Counted from the first letter of the stretch, positions 8,449 to 17,629 are shown. The stretch is 64,000 bases of DNA from Chungangia koreensis (GCF_042651785.1 NZ_JBHSEC010000014.1:124001-188000); one strand, 5' to 3'. Notes: a model not told the origin generated them from the sequence alone. Numbers and translations are program-made.

Positions 8449-9087
8449 GTGAAATCAGTTGATCCGCCAAAGTTGGAAGTAGACCTTCCGCCACAATTAT
8501 TGAAAGATGCGTTGGATGAGGATCGATTTGTTGTAAAGTGTTCCATTCGAGATGAACAACTAACAGAAGTCTCGCACGAGCGTATTGTCTTCGATCAAGT
8601 CTTATTCGAGGGTGTTTCATTTGAAGAGCTTTCATTTGACCGCGTTGAATTCGTCGATTGCAGATTTACGAGATGTGACTTTTCGAACACGGATTTTGGG
8701 GATGCAATATTTCGTAGGGTAGAAATCATGAATTCAAAAATGGTGGGGAGTAATTTTTCGGAGTGCCATATGAAGGATGTGCGGATTGAGGATTGCTTAG
8801 CTAATTATGCAAACTTCAACTTTTCAACGATTCAATCTGCCTTATTTAAGGAAGTAGCATTTAAAAATGCGGATTTCTATGAAGTGAAGATGAAAGACAT
8901 TAAGTATGACCACTGCAATCTTGATGAAGGGAATTTTGCTGAAACTGAACTAAACGGCATCGATTTTAGTACAAGTACGTATGAAAATATAACCTTCACT
9001 GTTGAAAAGCTAAAAGGAAGTATTGTATCTGAACAACAGGCTTTGCGAATCGTACAATCATTGGGCCTGATTATAAAAGAAGAATAG
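8449..9087 (+). CDS. Pentapeptide-repeat protein
   Basis: The frame is open from an ATG at 8359, but GTG at 8449 follows a GAAAGGGG site and gives a 212-residue product. From about residue 45 to 180 it shows degenerate five-residue repeats centred on Phe or Leu (for example FDQVLFEGVSFEELSF, CDFSNTDFGDAIF), expected to form a right-handed quadrilateral beta helix. Some family members mimic DNA and protect gyrase (Qnr, MfpA); nothing here proves that role. Monocistronic. Confidence 0.75.
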   Translation: MKSVDPPKLEVDLPPQLLKDALDEDRFVVKCSIRDEQLTEVSHERIVFDQVLFEGVSFEELSFDRVEFVDCRFTRCDFSNTDFGDAIFRRVEIMNSKMVGSNFSECHMKDVRIEDCLANYANFNFSTIQSALFKEVAFKNADFYEVKMKDIKYDHCNLDEGNFAETELNGIDFSTSTYENITFTVEKLKGSIVSEQQALRIVQSLGLIIKEE

Positions 9088-9094
9088 AAAACAA

Positions 9095-9126
9095 AAAAAC
9101 AGGCCCCCAGAGGGAGCCTGTTTTGA
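9095..9126. terminator. Bidirectional terminator
   Basis: AAAACAGGC and GCCTGTTTT form the outer stem, extended inward by C-rich and G-rich runs. It has T-runs on both strands and lies between the pentapeptide gene and convergent csp. Confidence 0.85.
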
Positions 9127-9143
9127 AATGTTTTGGGTTAAAC

Positions 9144-9344
9144 TCAGCCTTTAACTACGTTAGCAGCTTGAAGACCACGTTGGCCTTGCTCGATGTCGAA
9201 AGTTACGTCTTGACCTTCTTCTAAAGACTTGAAACCGTCACCTTGGATAGCGGAGTAGTGTACGAATACATCGTCCCCACCGTCGCGTTCGATGAATCCA
9301 AAACCTTTTTCTGCGTTAAACCATTTTACTTTACCGTGTTCCAT
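9144..9344 (-). CDS. Cold-shock protein, CspB type
   Basis: 66 residues from ATG at 9344, which has AAGGAGGAAAC upstream; a longer frame adds ten unlikely residues. The two RNA-binding motifs KGFGFIE and DVFVHYSAI are intact. Single-strand nucleic acid chaperone of the CspA/B/C/D family, cytoplasmic. B. subtilis has several paralogues, so no specific letter is assigned. Monocistronic between two terminator regions. Confidence 0.93.
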   Translation of the reverse strand: MEHGKVKWFNAEKGFGFIERDGGDDVFVHYSAIQGDGFKSLEEGQDVTFDIEQGQRGLQAANVVKG

Positions 9345-9504
9345 TTTTGTTTCCTCCTTGTGTGCAATTGACACACATTGTATTACTATCCTTGCTCAAG
9401 TCTTTTAGATGAAAGTAAAACACTTTCTCATCCATTCCGAACAAAAATAATTCTTTTTCATCATAACAGGTACGGGGAATGGAAGCAAGCGATAACCTTC
9501 CCTT

Positions 9505-10503
9505 TTAGAAAAATAAATTCAAAAGCTGGTAAACAATGGCTGCAAGTGTTGCCGAAATCGGCAAGGTGATAATCCAAGTAATGACAATTTTTCGTGCAAC
9601 ACCCCATTTTACTCCTTTAACACGTTGAGCTGACCCGACTCCCATGATCGCGGATGAAATAACATGTGTCGTACTAACAGGCAGGTGGATGGTGGTCGCA
9701 CCAAAAATAATTAAAGCGGATGACAGGTCTGCTGCCGCACCGTTGATTGGCCGAATTTTCATGATTTTACCGCCGACTGTTTTAATGATTTTATAACCAC
9801 CGATAGATGTTCCGAGACCCATTGCAATGGCACAAGAGATCCGGACCCAAAGCTGAATATCCGTGGAAGTTTGCATACCGGCGGCAATGAGTGCCATTGT
9901 GATAATCCCCATCGCTTTTTGGGCATCGTTCGTACCATGTGTAAAGGCTTGTAAAGAAGCAGTTCCGATCTGAAAGATCCGAAATCCTTTATTAGTATGA
10001 TAGAGGCTTGTCTTTTGAAACAAAAACTTAAACAAAGTCATCATCAGGAACCCGACACCTAATGCCAGGAATGGTGAAATAAGCAGTGCTGCTAAAATAC
10101 TGCCAAAACCGCTGTAGTTTAAGATGCCGAAACCTGCCGCGGAAATGGAGGCGCCAGCAATCGAACCGATCAAAGCATGTGAAGAACTTGAAGGAATTCC
10201 GTAATACCAAGTGATTAAATTCCATGCGATGGCTGAGATCAAAGCCGCAAGAATGACGATAAGCCCGTTATCGAAATCGAATGGATTAACAATATCTTTT
10301 GTAATCGTCTTCGCAACACCAGTAAAGGTGATTGCACCAATGAAGTTCATAACAGCTGCTAATAATACGGCTACACGTGGTGGTAAGGCTCTCGTTGAAA
10401 CGGAAGTTGCAATGGCATTAGCCGTATCGTGGAATCCATTGATGAAGTCAAATGCCAAAGCGAATATGACGACAAGAATCGTCATGGTGATGAGTATATC
10501 CAT
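9505..10503 (-). CDS. pit: PiT family low-affinity inorganic phosphate transporter
   Basis: 332 residues. The two PiT signatures are present: GFHDTANAIATSVSTRAL near the N-terminus and THGTNDAQKAMG in the second half, each followed by several hydrophobic helices. The ATG at 10503 is preferred to an upstream TTG because of its spacing from AAAGGCGG. It starts 15 bases after the DUF47 stop and forms the usual DUF47-pit pair. Metal-phosphate symport across the cytoplasmic membrane is the known family role. Confidence 0.92.
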   Translation of the reverse strand: MDILITMTILVVIFALAFDFINGFHDTANAIATSVSTRALPPRVAVLLAAVMNFIGAITFTGVAKTITKDIVNPFDFDNGLIVILAALISAIAWNLITWYYGIPSSSSHALIGSIAGASISAAGFGILNYSGFGSILAALLISPFLALGVGFLMMTLFKFLFQKTSLYHTNKGFRIFQIGTASLQAFTHGTNDAQKAMGIITMALIAAGMQTSTDIQLWVRISCAIAMGLGTSIGGYKIIKTVGGKIMKIRPINGAAADLSSALIIFGATTIHLPVSTTHVISSAIMGVGSAQRVKGVKWGVARKIVITWIITLPISATLAAIVYQLLNLFF

Positions 10504-10518
10504 AATCAAAAACCGCCT

Positions 10519-11139
10519 TTACGCATTTCTCATAATAATGGATTCGATGGTACTTGCAACGTCTTGGCAATAGTTCGCGATGTCTTCTAACTCCTCATAT
10601 ATGTCCTTGAATTGAATAATCCGGATTGGATCTTTTTCTCGTATGAATAGTTGCTTCATGGAAGATCGAAGGATTTCATCACACTGTCTTTCATAATCCT
10701 TAATAAGAACAGCATGTTCAAACATAGACTGCAGTTTTTTAGTCGCCAACAATTTGACTGCTTTAACAATTTCATCTGTACTTTTAACAATGTAGCCCAT
10801 GAACTCTCTCATGGAGTCATCGATTTCAGCAAGAGAATACATTTCTAATTTAGATGAGAAATGTTCAATTCCATCTATGACATCATCCATCTTCAAGGCC
10901 ATTTCCAAAATATCGTCACGTTCGATTGGAGTCATGAACGATTTGTTCAGCATCGTGATTAGACCGTGGACCAATTTATCCCCTTCAGTTTCGTAATTCT
11001 TTAACTTAATGCTGAATTCCTTAATATCCGCCACAGAAACAATTTTGAATTCTTCCGCATAATGCGCGGCTTCATTAACGTTTTCTGCAATTTTTAGTAA
11101 TTCAGCGAAAAACGGATCTGTTTTCTTCGAACTAAACAT
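10519..11139 (-). CDS. DUF47 family Pit accessory protein
   Basis: 206 residues from ATG at 11139, which has AGGAGGGTTTTA upstream; the longer open frame includes implausible leader sequence. All-helical PhoU-like protein with the conserved EGDKLVHGL and RDDILEMALKMDDVID regions typical of DUF47. Family members are encoded with Pit transporters and are thought to modulate them. It lies immediately upstream of pit on the same strand. Confidence 0.9.
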   Translation of the reverse strand: MFSSKKTDPFFAELLKIAENVNEAAHYAEEFKIVSVADIKEFSIKLKNYETEGDKLVHGLITMLNKSFMTPIERDDILEMALKMDDVIDGIEHFSSKLEMYSLAEIDDSMREFMGYIVKSTDEIVKAVKLLATKKLQSMFEHAVLIKDYERQCDEILRSSMKQLFIREKDPIRIIQFKDIYEELEDIANYCQDVASTIESIIMRNA

Positions 11140-11331
11140 TAAAACCCTCCTGAAAATATTAAATAATATCGAATTATGACTTTCCAAAAAAAAGAATCCA
11201 TTTCGTATATTAAACATCTTTACGTCAAATGAAAATACTTTTTTTATTAATACCCATTTTATAGAAGAAAACATCATTTGAGCTAAATTTAAATCAGTCA
11301 ATAGATTGAAATGAAATTTCTTTATAACAAT

Positions 11332-11357
11332 TGAAACTTTTTTGAAATCTATGCGTA
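11332..11357 (+). promoter_or_regulatory. Sigma-W promoter of yuaF-floT
   Basis: TGAAAC at 11332-11337, exactly 16 bases, then CGTA at 11354-11357: an exact match to the known sigma-W consensus. The NfeD-family gene starts 46 bases downstream. The B. subtilis yuaF-floT-yuaI operon is sigma-W controlled, which supports the reading. Confidence 0.85.
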
Positions 11358-11402
11358 AGTAAGTTAATCGCTAAGAAATACAGAAATTGGGAGGGGTAGA
11401 AG

Positions 11403-11942
11403 ATGGAGATATTTGGAATTGCAATGGAACAAGTTTATATGTATTCCTTATTTGGTCTGGCTGCCATCATGATTCTCTTTTTGTTCTTCGGTGATGCTGT
11501 CGACGGTGTTGGTGAGGGTCTGGCATTCTTAAATCCAACTGTCATTCTGTCGTTTTTGACCTTTACTTCTGCAGCCGGATTTATCTTGGAATGGCTCACC
11601 TCCTGGAATAGCCTCGTAATTTTACTTATAGCGGCAGCTGTATCTGCAGTTCTTAGTGTATTGCTGTATTTCTTCGTACTGCTTCCGTTAAAATCTGCGG
11701 AAGTGTCCATGGCTTACACCGATGAGTCACTCGCTGGTCAAGTGGCTAAGGTGATTACACCGATTCCATCCGATGGTTTTGGTGAGATCGTGATTGAGAC
11801 GGTCAATGGTTTGATCTCAAAACGGGCAACCGGTTTGGATAATGAGGAAATCTCATACGGTAGCGAAGTTTTGGTGATAGAAGTAAAGGACGGAACATTT
11901 TTAGTAAAAGAATATGAACCGTTCCGTATTTTAAATTCATAA
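11403..11942 (+). CDS. yuaF: NfeD-family membrane protein, YuaF type
   Basis: 179 residues with three or four N-terminal transmembrane helices (about residues 13-30, 45-65, 68-95) and a C-terminal OB-fold-like domain (from about 110) typical of NfeD proteins. It precedes floT by 18 bases, as in B. subtilis, where YuaF works with FloT in membrane organisation. ATG follows GGGAGGGG. Expected to be induced by cell-envelope stress through the sigma-W promoter upstream. Confidence 0.88.
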   Translation: MEIFGIAMEQVYMYSLFGLAAIMILFLFFGDAVDGVGEGLAFLNPTVILSFLTFTSAAGFILEWLTSWNSLVILLIAAAVSAVLSVLLYFFVLLPLKSAEVSMAYTDESLAGQVAKVITPIPSDGFGEIVIETVNGLISKRATGLDNEEISYGSEVLVIEVKDGTFLVKEYEPFRILNS

Positions 11943-11960
11943 TCGAAAGGGGAAAAAGAA

Positions 11961-13520
11961 ATGGTGGATCCGATTTGGATTGTAGTAGGGGTTGCAGCGT
12001 TTATAGTGTTAGCGATTATCGGGGTCTATGTTACTAAATATAAGACCGTCGGCCCGGATGAGGCACTCATCGTAACAGGTAGTTATTTAGGTTCTAAAAA
12101 TGTTCATACAGATGCATCTGGCAATCGAATTAAAATCATTCGCGGAGGGGGTACCTTTGTATTCCCGGTATTCCAACAGGCAGAGCCACTTAGTTTGCTA
12201 TCCAGTAAATTAGATGTAACTACACCTGAAGTTTATACAGAACAAGGTGTACCAGTTATGGCAGATGGGACAGCAATCATAAAAATTGGCGGTTCGATTT
12301 CAGAAATTGCGACAGCCGCGGAACAATTTTTAGGTAAAACAAAGCAAGACCGTGAAAATGAAGCGAAAGAAGTATTGGAAGGTCATCTACGTTCAATTTT
12401 AGGTTCGATGACAGTTGAAGAGATTTACAAAAATCGTGATAAATTCTCCCAAGAGGTTCAGCGTGTTGCTTCAAATGATTTGGCTAAAATGGGATTAATT
12501 ATAGTCTCCTTCACTATTAAAGATGTACGGGACAAAAATGGTTACCTGGAGTCATTAGGTAAGCCGCGTATTGCTCAAGTGAAACGGGATGCAGATATAG
12601 CTACAGCTGAAGCAGATAAGGAAACACGGATCAAACGTGCAGAAGCTGACAAGGATGCACAGCGTGCGGAACTGCAGCGCGCGACTGAAATTGCGGAAGC
12701 GGAAAAAGAGAACCAATTGAAGGTTGCTGAATTCCGTCGCGAGCAAGATATTGCAAAAGCTCGTGCTGACCAAGCTTACGAATTGGAAACAGCACGTGCG
12801 AAGCAGGAAGTTACGGAACAGGAAATGCAAATTAAAATCATCGAGCGTCAAAAGCAAATTGAACTCGAAGAAAAAGAAATTCTACGTCGTGAAAAACAAT
12901 ACGATTCTGAAGTTAAGAAGAAAGCGGATGCTGACCGTTACTCTGTAGAGCAGTCGGCAGAGGCTGAAAAAATGCGTCAGCTTGCAGAGGCGGACGCAGA
13001 GAAATATCGCATTGAAGCAAAAGCGAAAGCGGATGCTGAGAAAGTTCGTCTTGATGGTCTTGCTAAAGCGGAATCCGAAAGAGCACAAGGGGAAGCAGAA
13101 GCTGAAATTATTCGTGCTAAAGGTCTTGCAGAAGCTGAAGCGAAGCGGAAGATTGCAGAAGCCTTCGAGCAATACGGCCATGCTGCAGTGTTGGATATGA
13201 TCGTCCGCATGATTCCGGAATATGCGAAGGAAATCGCAAGCCCGATGGCCAATATCGACAAGATTACAGTGGTCGATACAGGAAACGGGGAAGGCGGCGG
13301 TGCAAATCGTGTAACTTCTTATGCTACAAACTTAATGTCAACTCTACAAGAAACTTTGAAAGCTTCATCGGGAATTGATGTAAAGGAATTGCTTGAAAAC
13401 TATGCAGGTAAAAATAACATCCGGCCGAGCATTGATCGTCTAACATATGAACTTCAAAACAAAACAGAAGAACCAGTAGAGGAAAAGCAGGAAAAAGAAG
13501 CAGTAACAGTAGAAAACTAA
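11961..13520 (+). CDS. floT: Flotillin FloT
   Basis: 519 residues. An N-terminal membrane segment (residues 4-24) is followed by an SPFH/band-7 domain (about 30-210) and a long Ala/Glu/Lys-rich coiled coil (about 210-420) with many AEA and KAEAE repeats. The C-terminus is acidic. Flotillins scaffold membrane microdomains. Second gene of the sigma-W operon; the terminator after it separates it from the small membrane gene. No yuaI acetyltransferase follows, unlike B. subtilis. Confidence 0.95.
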   Translation: MVDPIWIVVGVAAFIVLAIIGVYVTKYKTVGPDEALIVTGSYLGSKNVHTDASGNRIKIIRGGGTFVFPVFQQAEPLSLLSSKLDVTTPEVYTEQGVPVMADGTAIIKIGGSISEIATAAEQFLGKTKQDRENEAKEVLEGHLRSILGSMTVEEIYKNRDKFSQEVQRVASNDLAKMGLIIVSFTIKDVRDKNGYLESLGKPRIAQVKRDADIATAEADKETRIKRAEADKDAQRAELQRATEIAEAEKENQLKVAEFRREQDIAKARADQAYELETARAKQEVTEQEMQIKIIERQKQIELEEKEILRREKQYDSEVKKKADADRYSVEQSAEAEKMRQLAEADAEKYRIEAKAKADAEKVRLDGLAKAESERAQGEAEAEIIRAKGLAEAEAKRKIAEAFEQYGHAAVLDMIVRMIPEYAKEIASPMANIDKITVVDTGNGEGGGANRVTSYATNLMSTLQETLKASSGIDVKELLENYAGKNNIRPSIDRLTYELQNKTEEPVEEKQEKEAVTVEN

Positions 13521-13526
13521 ATAGAG

Positions 13527-13563
13527 AACCGGTCGTTTGCTAAGAGCAAATGGCCGGTTTTTT
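13527..13563 (+). terminator. Intrinsic terminator after floT
   Basis: AACCGGTCGTTTGCT pairs with AGCAAATGGCCGGTT around a 3-base loop, followed by TTTT. Confidence 0.85.
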
Positions 13564-13580
13564 AGGTAAGGGGAACCGTA

Positions 13581-13796
13581 ATGTTTCGAGCAAAATTTTT
13601 AGTGGTAAGCGGTTGTTTTTTAATACTGTTGTCCTTGGGGTTGAGCTATTATACCTTTTTCATTCCGAAGGTAGGGCCAATTGGCAATGGTACATACTCC
13701 TGGACCACCTATATACAGTTGGCTTGTCCCTTAATCATTGGCTTAACAGCAGTTTATAAAGGGGTTTATGTGATCCGTCACAAAAATCTTAATTAG
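13581..13796 (+). CDS. Small two-helix membrane protein
   Basis: 71 residues from ATG at 13581 with AAGGGGAACC upstream. Two hydrophobic segments (about residues 5-26 and 44-62) separated by a short outer loop, with a basic C-terminus RHKNLN. No family recognised. An overlapping frame starting at 13550 runs through the terminator and lacks a site, so it was not chosen. It has no obvious promoter of its own apart from read-through from floT. Confidence 0.6.
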   Translation: MFRAKFLVVSGCFLILLSLGLSYYTFFIPKVGPIGNGTYSWTTYIQLACPLIIGLTAVYKGVYVIRHKNLN

Positions 13797-13811
13797 TATA
13801 AAATATTTCAC

Positions 13812-13995
13812 CTGGAGCAATCGCTCCAGGCGGACGCTTTCCGCGGGCTCGCGCCAAGCCTGGGCCGACAGGATGTCGGTCATGGATGCGTTGCCGCACG
13901 ATGCGGCGCACTTAGCATCCCATCCTTTATTAGCCTGTGGGGTCTTGGACTGTCTCGCTGTCCCGCAGGAGTCGCCGCCTTCCGCTTCTTTGGCT
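13812..13995 (+). repeat. GC-rich interspersed element, copy A
   Basis: Begins with a CTGGAGC/GCTCCAG hairpin, then GGCGGACGCTTTCCGCGGGC, and ends with CCCGCAGGAGTCGCCGCCTT. The centre has two perfect hairpins, CCGACA-GGA-TGTCGG and GCCGCA-CGA-TGCGGC. The end phrases resemble a short repeat I recall from between genes in many Bacillaceae and Planococcaceae genomes. No transposase is present, so it would be non-autonomous. Confidence 0.65.
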
Positions 13996-14124
13996 GCCAA
14001 ATTAATACTAATAAGTAAAGAGAGACGCTTTGAAAATAGAATTTATGACTTATTCTTTTTATTACTATAATGACAACTGAGTAAGTTGATCATTGCTTTT
14101 CAACTTCAAAGTTTGCACATCAAG

Positions 14125-14235
14125 CAGTTTCCGCCACGAAGACTCCTGTGGGAATAGCTTGAGCTGAAGACCCCGCAGGAATGAAGTGACGAGGAGGCTA
14201 AAGCCAAGCCCACGGAAAGCGAAGTGGCGGACACT
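14125..14235 (-). repeat. GC-rich interspersed element, copy B, inverted
   Basis: Read on the reverse strand it starts GTCCGCCACTTCGCTTTCCG, continues TGGGCTTGGCTTTAGCC, and ends CCCACAGGAGTCTTCGTGG. Start and end phrases parallel copy A, but the interior is different and lacks the CCGACA and GCCGCA hairpins. It lies in opposite orientation about 130 bases downstream of copy A. Confidence 0.65.
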
Positions 14236-14488
14236 GCTGGTTTTATACACATAAAAATATTTATTAAAAATGATTTTATCAACAGTCTGAGCGTATCCCA
14301 CCTGGATACTTTTTTATAGATTGAATCATAATTCATCATTGCCATAGAAATTGCCTCCTGAATAAACCAAATAGAGCGAAAATACCGTTAAACTAACGAA
14401 AAAAGGAATGCATGGCACCTCCGCTCCTTGTATACTAATAGTAGATACATAACCAACTGCAAACGTATTTAGCAGAGAGGAGGCACTG

Positions 14489-15427
14489 ATGAATATTGCT
14501 CCGGATCAAATCAGGAACATAAAATCGAATACTGCATTAGATCGTGTACATATGGGTCATACGGAAATCATCTATTTCAAAAAAGAAAACGGCCTCTCTT
14601 ATGCACTCTGTACATTATTTGAAAACAGCAAACTGTGGATCCAAAGCTCCAACAATGGCAAGGATGGTTTTGTAGAAACCTACAAAATCCTCCAAGGACG
14701 TGTGAATGTCGAATATAAGGGAGAAACCCATGAGTTTTCTGAAGGCAACATATTGGATGTAGCCGACCACGATGATACGTTCACCTTATATGGAAACACA
14801 GAAACAGATATATTAATAACCATGAGCAAAGATGAATTCGAATCTTCGTTCTTTGCCACTCGACTCCTTCAAAAAGAAGCAGAAGCTATTGAGGAAGTAG
14901 ACGGCTATACATACATGCATTGCCACCGGATCAAGGAGTATTCCATTGAACTATATAAGCGGATGAAACTCCCGGCTGAAGGTATAGGTATACTAAATTG
15001 GGGAGCTTATTTCCACGACATTGGAAAGCTCGCCATTCCTTATCAAATCCTTAATAAGAAAGCAAAATTAACTTCAGAAGAATGGGAAATCATGAAATCT
15101 CACACAACTGTTGGTGCTTGGATGATGAGAAATCACGAAATCTCATGGCTGAAAAAATCTGCCTTCATAGTAGAGCAACACCATGAACGCTTTGATGGCA
15201 ACGGCTATCCGTATGGATTGAAAGGCGATGATATTTCAATCGAAGCTTCCATTGTTTCTGTTGTGGATTCTTTTGATGCTATGACGACTGACAGGATTTA
15301 TCGAGATGCCCTCTCGATTCAAACTGCGATTTCAGAGTTGGAAAAAGGCAGAGGAACACAATTTCATCCAGAAGTGGTGACAGCCTTTTTAAGCATGCTT
15401 GAAGAGCAAGATTTTAAATGGAGATGA
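14489..15427 (+). CDS. HD-GYP domain phosphohydrolase with N-terminal cupin-like domain
   Basis: 312 residues. Residues about 60-112 look like a small beta-barrel sensor (cupin-like: GRVNVEYKGETHEFSEGN). The HD-GYP core follows, with His176-Asp177 in YFHDIGKLAIP, His205, HHERFDGNGYP at 231-241 and SFDAMTTDRIYR at 261-272. HD-GYP proteins usually hydrolyse cyclic-di-GMP or related nucleotides; substrate not shown here. ATG follows GAGAGGAGGC. The HAD phosphatase gene starts 10 bases after its stop. Confidence 0.85.
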   Translation: MNIAPDQIRNIKSNTALDRVHMGHTEIIYFKKENGLSYALCTLFENSKLWIQSSNNGKDGFVETYKILQGRVNVEYKGETHEFSEGNILDVADHDDTFTLYGNTETDILITMSKDEFESSFFATRLLQKEAEAIEEVDGYTYMHCHRIKEYSIELYKRMKLPAEGIGILNWGAYFHDIGKLAIPYQILNKKAKLTSEEWEIMKSHTTVGAWMMRNHEISWLKKSAFIVEQHHERFDGNGYPYGLKGDDISIEASIVSVVDSFDAMTTDRIYRDALSIQTAISELEKGRGTQFHPEVVTAFLSMLEEQDFKWR

Positions 15428-15437
15428 GGAAACTCAA

Positions 15438-16109
15438 ATGATTCGAGCAATTGTTTTCGACCTGGATGGTACATTATTGAATAGAGAAGAATCCCTTTTG
15501 CGCTTTGCTGAAGATCAATATGACAGGCTACATACTCAATTTGGAGGATTATCTAAGCAGGAGTTTGTGACGAACCTTATTGAGATGGATTGCCGGGGCT
15601 ATGTTTGGAAAGATGAAGTCTATCGCCGTATGGTGAGCAAGTTCGGTTTCAGTATTAGCTGGGAAGAGTTGCTAACGGATTACAAAGAGAATTTTTACCG
15701 TCACTGTGTACCATTTAGCAACATGGGAGAAATGTTCGAAGGCTTAAAAGGGTTTCGGCTTGGCATGATTACTAACGGACTGCAAGATGTTCAATTTTCG
15801 AATATCAAAGCTCTCGGTCTTGACCGACTTTTGGATGTCATATTAATTTCCGAATCGGAAGGTGTGGCGAAGCCGGATCTTGAAATTTTTAAGCGGGCAG
15901 CAGAACGACTCGGTGTGCAAACGGACGAGTGTGTATTTGTAGGAGATCATCCGGATAAGGATATTCGGGCTGCACAAAACGCTGGAATGCAGGCTGTTTG
16001 GAAACGAGACCCAAACTATGAGGCACCTGAAGTAAATTATATAGTTGAAGACTTGGTTGAAGTTGTGTCAATATTGAATAGGATTAACCAATATCAGTCA
16101 CAAGATTGA
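15438..16109 (+). CDS. HAD-superfamily hydrolase
   Basis: 223 residues from ATG at 15438 with GATGAGGAAAC upstream; a longer frame reaching 15399 overlaps the previous gene. Motif I is FDLDGTLL at residues 7-14, motif II TNG, motif III Lys in GVAKPDLEIF, and motif IV GDHPDKD. The helical cap after motif I is subclass I. Small-molecule phosphatase (phosphoglycolate phosphatase-like); substrate unknown. Follows the HD-GYP gene closely and precedes fumC by 15 bases. Confidence 0.85.
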   Translation: MIRAIVFDLDGTLLNREESLLRFAEDQYDRLHTQFGGLSKQEFVTNLIEMDCRGYVWKDEVYRRMVSKFGFSISWEELLTDYKENFYRHCVPFSNMGEMFEGLKGFRLGMITNGLQDVQFSNIKALGLDRLLDVILISESEGVAKPDLEIFKRAAERLGVQTDECVFVGDHPDKDIRAAQNAGMQAVWKRDPNYEAPEVNYIVEDLVEVVSILNRINQYQSQD

Positions 16110-16124
16110 AAGGTGGAGTACTAC

Positions 16125-17510
16125 ATGGATTACCGGATTGAACGAGATACAATCGGAGAAATTAAAGTACCAGCTGATAAGCTATGGGGTGCACAAACAC
16201 AACGGAGTAAGCAAAACTTTAAAATCGGTGGAGAACGCATGCCGATTCGTGTTGTCCGTGCATTTGCCCACTTGAAAAAAGCCGCTGCTATCGTCAGCCA
16301 TCAAAGAGGGAAATTATCAGATGCGAAAATGAAGGCGATTTCATTGGCTGCTGATGAAATTCTCGAAGGTAAATTGGATGAGCATTTCCCACTTGTCGTT
16401 TGGCAAACAGGAAGCGGTACTCAGTCCAATATGAACGTTAACGAAGTGATCGCCCACCGTGGAAATCAGCTGTTGGAAGAATGGGGAGAAGAAGAACGTC
16501 TTCACCCGAATGATGACGTTAACAAATCTCAAAGCTCTAACGATACGTTCCCGACTGCACTTCATGTGTCTGGCGTTATTGCAGTTGAGCAAGAATTGCT
16601 TCCGGCATTGGAAAAACTAAAAACAACATTGGGCCAAAAATCCGAAGAATTCATGGATATTATTAAAATCGGCCGTACCCATTTACAAGATGCGACGCCA
16701 TTGACGCTTGGCCAAGAAATTAGCGGATGGCACCGGATGCTTGAAAAAACAGAACATATGATTAAGCAAAGTATCGAATCTATGAAAGAATTAGCGATTG
16801 GTGGAACAGCTGTAGGTACCGGCCTTAATGCTCCTGTCGGATTCGGTGATGATGTAGCGGCTGAAATCAGTAAAGCAGTCGGTATTGAATTCACATCTGC
16901 GGAAAACAAATTCCATGCTTTAACAAGCTATGACGGAGTGGTTTACGCACACGGTGCTTTAAAAGCGTTGGCAGCAGATTTGATGAAAATTGCAAACGAT
17001 GTTCGCTGGTTGGCAAGTGGTCCACGTTCAGGAATCGGTGAATTAATCATCCCGGCAAACGAACCAGGCAGCTCCATCATGCCAGGTAAAGTTAACCCGA
17101 CTCAAAGTGAAGCGATGACAATGGTGGTAGCACAAGTTATGGGGAATGATGCAACCATCGGTTTTGCGGCAAGCCAAGGGAACTTCGAATTGAATGTATT
17201 TAAGCCGGTCATCATTTTCAACTTCCTTCAATCTGTGAAGTTGTTAAGCGATGCAATGATTAGCTTCAACGATAATTGTGCAGTAGGAATTGAGCCGAAC
17301 CGTGAAGAAATCGACAACAAAGTGAAAAATTCATTGATGCTCGTTACTGCATTGAACCCATACATTGGGTATGAAAATGCTGCGAAAATCGCGAAAACAG
17401 CACACGCAGATGGTTCGACGTTAAAAGAAGCGGCACTTAAAACAGGCTTATTGACTGAAGAAGAGTTTGATAAGTATGTCGATCCAAGCCAAATGATTGC
17501 CCCTAAATAA
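16125..17510 (+). CDS. fumC: Class II fumarate hydratase
   Basis: 461 residues, standard length for the iron-independent fumarase. TCA enzyme interconverting fumarate and malate as a homotetramer. The family signature GSSIMPGKVNPT is present at about residue 315, TGSGTQSNMNVNEVIA near 100 and GRTHLQDATPLTLGQE near 185. ATG at 16125 follows AAAGGTGGAG; a GTG four codons upstream is less well spaced. An argininosuccinate lyase or aspartase reading is unlikely given these motifs. Confidence 0.95.
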   Translation: MDYRIERDTIGEIKVPADKLWGAQTQRSKQNFKIGGERMPIRVVRAFAHLKKAAAIVSHQRGKLSDAKMKAISLAADEILEGKLDEHFPLVVWQTGSGTQSNMNVNEVIAHRGNQLLEEWGEEERLHPNDDVNKSQSSNDTFPTALHVSGVIAVEQELLPALEKLKTTLGQKSEEFMDIIKIGRTHLQDATPLTLGQEISGWHRMLEKTEHMIKQSIESMKELAIGGTAVGTGLNAPVGFGDDVAAEISKAVGIEFTSAENKFHALTSYDGVVYAHGALKALAADLMKIANDVRWLASGPRSGIGELIIPANEPGSSIMPGKVNPTQSEAMTMVVAQVMGNDATIGFAASQGNFELNVFKPVIIFNFLQSVKLLSDAMISFNDNCAVGIEPNREEIDNKVKNSLMLVTALNPYIGYENAAKIAKTAHADGSTLKEAALKTGLLTEEEFDKYVDPSQMIAPK

Positions 17511-17514
17511 TATG

Positions 17515-17547
17515 AAACGCATGGAGATCACTCCATGCGTTTTTTTT
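17515..17547 (+). terminator. Intrinsic terminator after fumC
   Basis: AAACGCATGGAG, loop ATCA, CTCCATGCGT, then a run of eight T. Confidence 0.93.
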
Positions 17548-17629
17548 GTGGAAAGATTGTCAAAACTTATTCACTTACAGACGGTGTGAGATGTCGTACA
17601 ATAGAGGCAACAAAATCAGAGGAGAACGA

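Larger units (their letters stand above)
13797..14488. other. 692-base intergenic region holding two interspersed elements
   Basis: No gene is supported here. GC-rich blocks at about 13812-13995 and 14125-14235 (listed separately) stand out from AT-rich flanks. A plain sigma-A -10-like TATACT at about 14441 may serve the HD-GYP gene, but no convincing -35 is seen. Confidence 0.7.

Noticed and set aside
9345..9374. Ten-residue extension of the cold-shock protein
   Set aside because: The ATG at 9344 has the ribosome site and gives the normal 66-residue product.
13743..14000. 85-codon reverse frame across interspersed element A
   Set aside because: It is entirely made of repeat sequence with hairpins, and no start site is supported.
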